Shown in pieces: positions 8,219-12,812 of a DNA stretch of 12,812 bases. Source of the stretch: an uncultured Duncaniella sp. (lineage in GTDB: Bacteria; Bacteroidota; Bacteroidia; Bacteroidales; Muribaculaceae); the NCBI GenBank assembly GCA_910577335.1, contig CAJTMJ010000060.1, positions 1 through 12,812 of the forward strand. Reading direction: 5' to 3'. The translations under genes and the position numbers were made by a program. Under the pieces are notes generated by a model. That model was not told the origin of the DNA, made no database searches, and saw nothing but the letters and a program-made list of their open reading frames with translations. Numbering within the stretch: the first letter of the stretch is position 1; every line of letters begins with the position of its first letter.

Positions 8219-8296
8219 TCATTCTCTCCAAACCTCCCGGCTGAGAGTGTCAGCCTTCAACAAACCCAATTTACAAACTCTAAAAAATTTTCAGAC

Positions 8297-10255
8297 ATGA
8301 AAGTCATAATTACCGAGGCCGCTCCCGTGGCTTCAGCCATCGCCCGCGCCCTTAACGTAACCACCAATGTAGCCGTCCCCGGCGTAATCTACAACAATGA
8401 CATCGCTGTCATCACCGTCACTCCTGACTTCATCCGTCCCTTCGGACTCGGAGTGCTTCCCGGCAAGGACGCTCTCCCCATCGTGCCGGAACGCTACACC
8501 TACGGTATCCGCCATACTCCCGATGAGAACGGCCGTTACGGAATCTCGACCGAGGACAAGACCTACGCAGACTATATCGGCAAACTTATCCGTGGCGGCG
8601 ATGAGGTAATCTTCGCATCCGACGGCGGTGCCGACGCTCAGGGACGTTTCGCCAACATCTGCCGTTTCTTCAAAGTCGGCGCACCCACAAGCCGTATGTT
8701 CCTGACCCGTCTGGAGCGCAAGGCAATCAAGTCGGCGTTCAAGACCCGTCAGTGGGGACGTAAGTTCCATAATCTCGCCCAAACAGGACTTGTGGGCATG
8801 GCGATGGACGAGGCTTTCAAGTACAATGTTTCGGAAGCATACCGTTCACTGTTCAAGGAAATGAAGTCGCCTATCTGCCGTCAGGACGTGCTTGTACTTG
8901 CCGCCGTCAAGAACTATCTTGAATCCGACGCAGAAGCCCGTGGCCAACACGTTCCCGTCACCACCCATTCCGTCATGGTGAGCGGCGTGGCACTCGGCAA
9001 GGACATCAAGTTCTATCCCTGTTCGACATACTCCACCAAAGATGAGGCGGCGCAGGCATACAAGACTCTGTGTGTTCCGGCGACAGTCGAGGCTTCCGAT
9101 GTTATGCTCGACACTGAGATGAGTCCGGCTCCGGCACTCTTCACTCTCGCCACACTCCAGAGCGAGGCATGGGAAAAACTCAATCTTAATTTCTCCACAA
9201 CCCGCGACATCACCGTCAGCCTCTATGAGCGTGGTTTTATCTCGTCGCCCCTGACATCATGCGCAAAACTGCCCGAATCGTTGCGCGATGAACTCCGCCG
9301 CTACAAATGGTGCAGGAAGTATCCTTTTGCCGCCGACGGGACAATCTCCGGCAATCACGGCATCATCATCTCAGGCAACAAGCCTCTGTTCCTCGACAGT
9401 GATGAACAGCGTGTATATGACCTTATCCGTTCTCGCTTCTATGCCAACCTTGCCGGCCCTACCGCAGTGAACGAGCTGGTTATCGAGGTGGAAATCAACG
9501 GCGAACCGTTCTATGGAACTATCCCTTACACCCCCGACATCAAGGTGCCTAAGGCCGTGGAAGTGAAACTCACCGGTAAATCCCAATTCTCCCGCACCTC
9601 AGTGGCTCCCACAGCGCCCAAAATGAACGATCTTCTCTGCGCAATATCAATGTTGCTCCGTTCACTGTCGGACAAATACAATCCCGGTATGCCTTTCACA
9701 TTGGCACACCATGATGTGGCGGACGCATTCGACCGTCTCCGCGACAACCGCCTTCTTCTGGACGTATGCGGTGAACCTGCAATCACCGGCGAGGGAAATC
9801 TCCTGCTTGAAACCTTCAACGCAACTTATGCCCTCGGTCACCTTATGGCATATCAGGTAGAGGTTGAACGGCTCTACGGCGACCGCAAGAACAGTGTCGG
9901 CGGAGCGCAGCTCATGAATGAGTATGGCAAATGGATCTATGACAAGACCGAACAGCTCATCACCGACCACCGTCTGTTCCCGGCTAAGGCAGATACCCAT
10001 GTCTGCCCGATATGCGGCCGACACTCGGTTATCCGCTATCCCCGCGTTGCGAAATGCCACGTTTGCGGATTCACCATGCCTTTGCAGTTCATGGGCCACA
10101 AGTTCACCGACAAGGAGGTCGCCAGCCTTCTGACCCACGGCTACACATCGCAGATAATGTTCACCAACCGTCACGGCCATGAGTTCTACGACATCGTTGT
10201 GCGCGGCAAGGGCAAAGGGCTGTCATTCGCCCCGATTGAAGCCAAATTATACTGA
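8297..10255 (+). CDS. Exc-like type IA topoisomerase III homologue, apparently catalytically inactive
   Basis: A 652-residue protein. ATG 8297 is chosen over an in-frame ATG at 8174 because MKVIITEAAPVASAIA aligns directly with the topoisomerase III start (MxxxIAEKPSxAxxIA). Order: Toprim (1 to about 150), central gate domains, a four-Cys zinc ribbon (C570, C573, C587, C590), and a C-terminal Toprim-associated repeat (FTDKEVASLLTHG onwards). The active-site box, normally ISYPRTD, reads ISSPLTS: Ser317 replaces the DNA-linking Tyr, Leu319 the Arg and Ser321 the Asp. The Toprim DxDxE motif is also altered (ASD109-GGA-D113-A-Q115), though Glu7 remains. In CTnDOT, Exc is a topoisomerase needed for excision, and I recall that changing its catalytic Tyr removes relaxation activity but not excision. 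This gene occupies the same place and looks like a natural case of that state. The frame is intact over its full length, so it is not a pseudogene by reading frame. Confidence 0.85.
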   Translation: MKVIITEAAPVASAIARALNVTTNVAVPGVIYNNDIAVITVTPDFIRPFGLGVLPGKDALPIVPERYTYGIRHTPDENGRYGISTEDKTYADYIGKLIRGGDEVIFASDGGADAQGRFANICRFFKVGAPTSRMFLTRLERKAIKSAFKTRQWGRKFHNLAQTGLVGMAMDEAFKYNVSEAYRSLFKEMKSPICRQDVLVLAAVKNYLESDAEARGQHVPVTTHSVMVSGVALGKDIKFYPCSTYSTKDEAAQAYKTLCVPATVEASDVMLDTEMSPAPALFTLATLQSEAWEKLNLNFSTTRDITVSLYERGFISSPLTSCAKLPESLRDELRRYKWCRKYPFAADGTISGNHGIIISGNKPLFLDSDEQRVYDLIRSRFYANLAGPTAVNELVIEVEINGEPFYGTIPYTPDIKVPKAVEVKLTGKSQFSRTSVAPTAPKMNDLLCAISMLLRSLSDKYNPGMPFTLAHHDVADAFDRLRDNRLLLDVCGEPAITGEGNLLLETFNATYALGHLMAYQVEVERLYGDRKNSVGGAQLMNEYGKWIYDKTEQLITDHRLFPAKADTHVCPICGRHSVIRYPRVAKCHVCGFTMPLQFMGHKFTDKEVASLLTHGYTSQIMFTNRHGHEFYDIVVRGKGKGLSFAPIEAKLY

Positions 10256-10280
10256 AAATAACCGCCGTTTGAAAATAATT

Positions 10281-10336
10281 CACTAAATTCGCAATCGAAT
10301 CGCAGTCTATGTAACATACGACTTGCGGATTTAGTG
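10281..10336. other. Nested dyad after the Exc-like gene
   Basis: CACTAAATTCGCAA (10281-10294) pairs with TTGCGGATTTAGTG (10323-10336), 14 pairs with one G-T. Between them, TATGTAACATA is an exact palindrome around one A and is flanked by GTC and GAC, giving an inner hairpin that abuts the right outer arm. TCGCA also occurs twice (10289-10293 and 10300-10304). It sits between the Exc-like stop and a strong terminator. It could be a structured 3' UTR, an attenuator for the downstream HTH genes, or a DNA-level protein site. Confidence 0.55.
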
Positions 10337-10339
10337 GTT

Positions 10340-10370
10340 GAAGGCGGAGGGGACTCCGCCTTCTTTTTTT
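10340..10370 (+). terminator. Strong rho-independent terminator
   Basis: GAAGGCGGAG (10340-10349) and CTCCGCCTTC (10354-10363) form a perfect ten-pair GC-rich stem with a GGGA loop, followed by seven T (10364-10370). It ends the excision operon. The next gene starts only 29 bases later, leaving little room for a separate promoter, so some read-through or a promoter inside the preceding dyad must be considered. Confidence 0.9.
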
Positions 10371-10399
10371 CACTCGGTCACATTTGAAACCGCTAAACA

Positions 10400-10687
10400 T
10401 TGGAATACGTAAGAATCGACAAAGAGGCACTGGATGCAATGTTCGAGATAATGGAGTATCAGTCCCTTTTGATTGCGGCGATGTATGAGAAGTGCCGCTC
10501 AATCCAATCCGGCAAATGGATTCCAACTGAGACCGTCGCGGAACTGCTATGTGTTTCAACCCGGAAAGTGAGAACTATGAAAACGCTCGGACAAATCGGC
10601 TATGTAAAACATGGACGGAAATGTTTTTACAAGTCAGAGGACGTATATTCAAAAATAAACAAAGGCAAGAGTGAAAGAAATATATGA
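10400..10687 (+). CDS. Small HTH (HTH_17/MerR-like) protein, first of a pair
   Basis: A 95-residue protein from a TTG start at 10400; a stop codon lies at 10394-10396, so no earlier start is possible, and the next ATG (10439) would remove 13 residues. TTG is preferred because MEYVRIDKEALDAMFEIM gives the usual N-terminal helix of such proteins. A helical segment leads into the HTH unit at about 40-87: WIPTETVAELLCVSTRKVRTM, then GYVKHGRKCFYKSEDV as wing and final helix. Proteins of this kind in Bacteroidetes mobile elements are annotated as excisionase-family or helix-turn-helix proteins and sit near integrases. The gene is AT-rich compared with the Exc-like gene upstream. No convincing promoter is visible between terminator and start. 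A role as directionality factor or integrase regulator is inferred from size, fold and place. Confidence 0.75.
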   Translation: MEYVRIDKEALDAMFEIMEYQSLLIAAMYEKCRSIQSGKWIPTETVAELLCVSTRKVRTMKTLGQIGYVKHGRKCFYKSEDVYSKINKGKSERNI

Positions 10688-10961
10688 CAAAGAACATGAC
10701 GTTATAAGAAAATTCCTCTCGATGGGAAGGCGGAATATTGAGATGCTGGAGGAAATAGCGTTGGAATATAAACCTTTCCTGATGGGTAAACGCTTTATTA
10801 CTGATGCCCAGTTATCTGAAAGACTCGGTATTTCGCGCCGAACATTGCAGGACTTCCGCGACAGAGGCATTATTCCGTTCTATCGTCTTGACGGAAAGAT
10901 ACTTTATGAAGAAACGGATATAGAGGAATACCTGTCCTCAATCTACATACCCAAATATTAA
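10671..10961 (+). CDS. Small HTH (HTH_17, excisionase-like) protein, second of a pair
   Basis: A 96-residue protein from a GTG start at 10671, overlapping the end of the previous gene by 17 bases in another frame, so translational coupling is likely. The next in-frame ATG, near 10722, would cut off the first helix. An N-terminal helical part (to about 35) precedes the HTH unit at about 42-90: FITDAQLSERLGISRRTLQDFRDRG, then IIPFYRLDGKILYEETDIEEYL as wing and last helix, a classic excisionase-type arrangement. It resembles its neighbour in layout but is not a close copy. Its stop is part of the terminator stem shared with the convergent integrase gene. Together the pair may provide the Xis function next to the integrase and the repeat-rich element end; the exact partner is unknown. 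Confidence 0.78.
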   Translation: MKEIYDKEHDVIRKFLSMGRRNIEMLEEIALEYKPFLMGKRFITDAQLSERLGISRRTLQDFRDRGIIPFYRLDGKILYEETDIEEYLSSIYIPKY

Positions 10962-11000
10962 AAGGGAGAGTTACCGAATCGACCGGTAGCTCTCCCTTTT
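10960..11000. terminator. Bidirectional terminator between HTH pair and integrase
   Basis: AAAAGGGAGAGTTACCG (10960-10976) and CGGTAGCTCTCCCTTTT (10984-11000) form a 17-pair stem with one G-T pair and a seven-base loop. Outer A and T runs give a short T-tract on either strand. It begins inside the TAA of the HTH gene and ends 19 bases from the stop of the integrase gene, which runs the other way. Confidence 0.88.
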
Positions 11001-11019
11001 CAGTTGTCTGATGTTGATG

Positions 11020-12258
11020 TCATCTGTTGATGCTCAGTCTGTCAAATCGGTTGCGCATGGTCTGCATATCCTCATAGACGGTCTGGTCTTGAATCTTTGC
11101 GTAGATTTGCGTTGTCTTGATGTCGCTGTGTCCGAGCATCTTCTGGATTGATTCGAGAGGGACATGGTTGTTGAGCGACAGAGACGCGAAAGTGTGTCGC
11201 GCGATGTGTGTGGTAAGAGGCTTGGTTATCTTTGCGAGATCCGCAATCTCTTTGAGATAAGCGTTCATTTTCTGATTGGAACATACGGGAAGCACTACTC
11301 CGGTAGATACTGCAACGGGGTGGTTGACATATTTGTCGGCTATCTGACGCGGCACCTCCAACATCGGTATGATACTCAACTCGCCGGTTTTCTCACGGGA
11401 TTTGCGTATCCACATATTGCCGTCGCGGTCTTTTTCGATGTCGCTCCATTGAAGCGATTTTATATCGCAGAATGCAAGTCCGGTGAAGCAGCAGAACACG
11501 AATGTGTCCCTGACAAGTTCCAGACGCGGCATCATGGAGAAGTCGAGTTTGAGAATCTCCATAATCTCAGCCTCAGTCAGAAATTGGCGTTTCGCCTGAG
11601 TACGGTGGAACTTTCTGCCGATGAACGGGTCTTCAGTTATCCACTTATGCGCGATGGCATACTGGATAGTGTTCTTGAGATAGCGGAGGTACTTCACAGC
11701 CGTGTTGTTGGCGCAGTTCTTGCTGACACGAAGGAAATGCTCGAAATCATCTATCATTCCTGCCGTGACATCCCTTACCGGAATATCATCGACATTCATA
11801 GTCAGACGCATGAACTCGCCGAGGTAGGTCACGCAACGTTCCCAACGCAGGTAAGTTGCATTGACCATATCGCCACGCTCCATCTCCTCTTTTCTCTTTG
11901 CGTTGGATTCAGTGAAAATCTCACATAGCATCTTAGGCTTCTCAACTTTGCCGAGAAACAGGTCGCGCATAACAATAGGGTTGACGAGTTTCTTCTCACG
12001 CACGAGATTGGTATGTATCTCGCAGAATCTGGCCCGTATCTCATCGAGGTACTTGTTCAGCTCCAGATCGCGCCGGGAGCGACCTTTCGAGAGCTTGCGT
12101 TTCTGGTCCCAGTTCTCAGGATTGACCGAGCGGCCTATGGCGAGGTCAGTCTGCTGACCTGCCACTGAAATTCTGACATACACCTTGTGGTCAGTGTAGC
12201 CTTCCGACCTTGGCTTCCTTGTGAAGAAGGTCAGGGTGAAATAAGGGTTGTTTGTCAT
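11020..12258 (-). CDS. Tyrosine recombinase (integrase) of the element
   Basis: A 412-residue protein from ATG 12258. Domains in order: N-terminal arm-binding region (about 1-95, starting NPYFTLTFFTRKPRSEG), SAM-like core-binding domain (about 108-205) and catalytic domain (about 225-400). Catalytic residues seen: His351 and Arg354 (HIARH), His377 (LGH) and the nucleophile Tyr386 (TTQIYAKI); Lys290 is a candidate for the beta-strand Lys. The first Arg of the usual TGLR box is Ala262 (TGLAFCD), as in many Bacteroidetes integrases; IntDOT likewise lacks that Arg. The length fits the family (about 400-415). It would catalyse integration and excision at att sites. It is convergent with the HTH pair, and its 5' side faces the repeat-rich window end, the normal layout at an element terminus. 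No tRNA target is visible. Confidence 0.93.
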   Translation of the reverse strand: MTNNPYFTLTFFTRKPRSEGYTDHKVYVRISVAGQQTDLAIGRSVNPENWDQKRKLSKGRSRRDLELNKYLDEIRARFCEIHTNLVREKKLVNPIVMRDLFLGKVEKPKMLCEIFTESNAKRKEEMERGDMVNATYLRWERCVTYLGEFMRLTMNVDDIPVRDVTAGMIDDFEHFLRVSKNCANNTAVKYLRYLKNTIQYAIAHKWITEDPFIGRKFHRTQAKRQFLTEAEIMEILKLDFSMMPRLELVRDTFVFCCFTGLAFCDIKSLQWSDIEKDRDGNMWIRKSREKTGELSIIPMLEVPRQIADKYVNHPVAVSTGVVLPVCSNQKMNAYLKEIADLAKITKPLTTHIARHTFASLSLNNHVPLESIQKMLGHSDIKTTQIYAKIQDQTVYEDMQTMRNRFDRLSINR

Positions 12259-12285
12259 GTTACTTACGGGTTTAATGGTTACTTA
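12259..12285. repeat. GTTACTTA direct repeat in the integrase leader
   Basis: GTTACTTA occurs at 12259-12266 and 12278-12285, start-to-start 19 bases. The first copy touches the start codon and the second overlaps the -7 box, so a bound protein would block the promoter and translation start. Autorepression by the integrase or an HTH partner is possible but unproven. Confidence 0.4.
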
Positions 12286-12315
12286 AAGATACTCATTTTT
12301 AACCCGGATTCCAAA
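12284..12315 (-). promoter_or_regulatory. Integrase promoter
   Basis: On the minus strand, TTTG (12315-12312) is followed after 20 bases by TATCTTTA (12291-12284), a seven of eight match to the Bacteroidetes -7 box TAnnTTTG with the normal spacing. The expected start point is near 12277, giving a leader of about 19 bases before ATG 12258. Confidence 0.65.
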
Positions 12316-12352
12316 TGCACTTCGGAACATGATACTCCGGTGGTGTCGTAAC

Positions 12353-12398
12353 CGTGTACATCAGGCCGATTTTTCGGCGAGATTTAACATTGTACACG
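12353..12398. repeat. TGTACACG repeat pair, integrase-proximal
   Basis: CGTGTACA (12353-12360) and TGTACACG (12391-12398) are inverted copies of one eight-base word. GTAACCGTGTACAT (12348-12361) and TTGTACACGAA (12390-12400) each recur exactly in the distal cluster. A small hairpin, GCCGA-TTTT-TCGGC (12365-12378), lies between them. Probably a protein-binding pair upstream of the integrase promoter. Confidence 0.7.
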
Positions 12399-12603
12399 AA
12401 TTTCACACGGCAGAATGGGGAAGACCGCAGCAGGGACGACAGACAAAATCATCGGACAAGATTAAATCTTAAATAAAGTTAAAATTCACCATGTCACACC
12501 CGAATTGTGGGTCGAGGGTCGCGTTCCCGCCCGCAGAACCCCACTTTTTCAAAGTTGAATTTCTGCAAATGCGCAGTCCTCAACCTGTTGCGGGCCTTTC
12601 CGT

Positions 12604-12655
12604 GTAACCGTGTACATTTTTGTACACGAAACACGATGTACACGTTTTGTACACG
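12604..12655. repeat. TGTACACG repeat cluster, distal (four copies)
   Basis: CGTGTACA (12609-12616) and TGTACACG (12621-12628) face each other across TTTT, followed by direct copies at 12637-12644 and 12648-12655, the last two 11 bases apart, one helical turn. Longer shared words with the proximal pair (14 bases at 12604-12617, 11 bases at 12620-12630) suggest that a module was duplicated. This arrangement is typical of arm-type sites for a tyrosine recombinase or of sites for its accessory factors. Confidence 0.75.
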
Positions 12656-12693
12656 CCTGTAGGTAATATTCTGCGTTATCCTGCAATTTCACC

Positions 12694-12734
12694 AAAAAGA
12701 AAAAGCACTGAAAATCAACTGATTTCAGTGCTTT
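12694..12734 (-). terminator. Rho-independent terminator for leftward transcripts from outside the window
   Basis: AAAGCACTGAAA (12702-12713) and TTTCAGTGCTTT (12723-12734) form a perfect 12-pair stem with a nine-base loop. On the minus strand it is followed by a T-tract interrupted by one C (12701-12694). On the + strand only three T follow, so it works best for transcription arriving from the right, perhaps a chromosomal gene next to the insertion. It would shield the integrase region. Confidence 0.75.
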
Positions 12735-12812
12735 GCGGTGTTCTTCCGAACCCTTTCGTGATCCGAGCGCGCTTTGTTTTGGCTCGTATATTCGTTTGAT
12801 ATTCAATTAATT
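12735..12812. other. Window edge, possible host junction
   Basis: A short stretch without a gene, GC-rich around 12755-12775 and AT-rich at the edge. It may be chromosomal DNA or the 3' end of a leftward transcription unit that uses the preceding terminator. Nothing identifies the neighbour. Confidence 0.25.

Larger units (their letters stand above)
12316..12693. other. Gene-free element end, probable attachment-site region
   Basis: No credible gene is seen in this stretch. Besides the TGTACACG words it holds AAGATTAAATCTT (12458-12470), a palindrome around one A, inside an AT-rich segment (about 12440-12490), and a GC-rich segment around 12500-12545. By layout, upstream of an outward-placed integrase gene, it should contain or adjoin the recombination core. 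I cannot locate the core because the partner end is not in the window. Confidence 0.5.

Noticed and set aside
8174..8296. N-terminal extension of the topoisomerase-like protein from ATG 8174
   Set aside because: The extension is low in structure, includes a leader hairpin, and the family start aligns with ATG 8297.
11164..11928. A 254-codon open frame on the + strand opposite the integrase
   Set aside because: Antisense to a clear tyrosine recombinase with all late catalytic residues; no domain of its own.
11020..12258. Ala262 in place of the first catalytic Arg as a sign that the integrase is dead
   Set aside because: Loss of this Arg is common in working Bacteroidetes integrases such as IntDOT, and the other catalytic residues are present.
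12353..12655. CRISPR array or plasmid iterons as the explanation of the TGTACACG words
   Set aside because: The words are short, occur in both orientations and are irregularly spaced, with no spacer pattern and no Cas or replication initiator gene nearby.
12745..12785. Sequence resembling the T-arm part of a tRNA on the minus strand (GGGTTCGGAA)
   Set aside because: The bases after the loop do not pair with those before it, and no cloverleaf or CCA-side acceptor stem can be drawn.
12549..12806. An 85-codon open frame on the minus strand at the right end
   Set aside because: It runs through the TGTACACG repeats and the terminator hairpin, has no recognisable domain and looks like translated non-coding DNA.

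Overview
The window reads as one end of an integrative and conjugative (or closely related mobilisable) element from a Bacteroidales bacterium such as Bacteroides, Prevotella or Muribaculaceae. Four observations support this: the tyrosine recombinase has the N-terminal arm-binding domain and TGLAxxD active-site box typical of Bacteroidetes integrases; several genes match the CTnDOT regulation and excision module; promoters fit the Bacteroidetes -7 box TAnnTTTG; and Shine-Dalgarno sequences are not evident. No genome search could be run, so family names rest on recognisable motifs and gene order.

Left to right: (1) 3-3773 (+), the C-terminal 1255 or more residues of a giant SF2/SNF2-type helicase of the DarB-like kind, cut by the window edge. 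(2) A bidirectional terminator hairpin between convergent genes. (3) 3825-5162 (-), an RteB-like enhancer-binding-protein regulator (receiver, AAA+, Fis HTH) in which most key catalytic residues have been replaced. (4) A divergent AT-rich control region. (5) An excision module on the + strand: an RteC-like protein (5465-6061), a small excisionase-like HTH protein (6241-6609), a DUF4099/DUF3945 protein like ORF3 of CTnDOT (6655-8103), and a topoisomerase III-like protein in the position of Exc (8297-10255). (6) A complex dyad and a strong terminator, then two overlapping small HTH genes (10400-10961). (7) A second bidirectional terminator and the integrase on the minus strand (11020-12258), with a good promoter. 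(8) A gene-free right end (12259-12812) with six exact copies of TGTACACG (either orientation) and a terminator facing transcription arriving from the right.

How it could work: in CTnDOT, RteB activates rteC, RteC activates the xis2c-xis2d-orf3-exc operon, and those products act with the integrase in excision. The same logic can be read here, with the regulator and the rteC-like gene divergently placed. No sensor kinase (RteA) is in the window.

The main surprises are natural losses of catalytic residues. The Exc-like topoisomerase has Ser where the DNA-cleaving Tyr should be, plus a damaged Toprim acidic motif. The RteB-like regulator lacks the receiver phospho-acceptor, the GAFTGA sigma54 contact loop, the Walker B Asp and both arginine fingers, yet both reading frames are intact. 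This suggests retained structural or DNA-binding roles. The cluster of TGTACACG sites next to the integrase is the best candidate for its arm-type or accessory-factor binding region at the element end.
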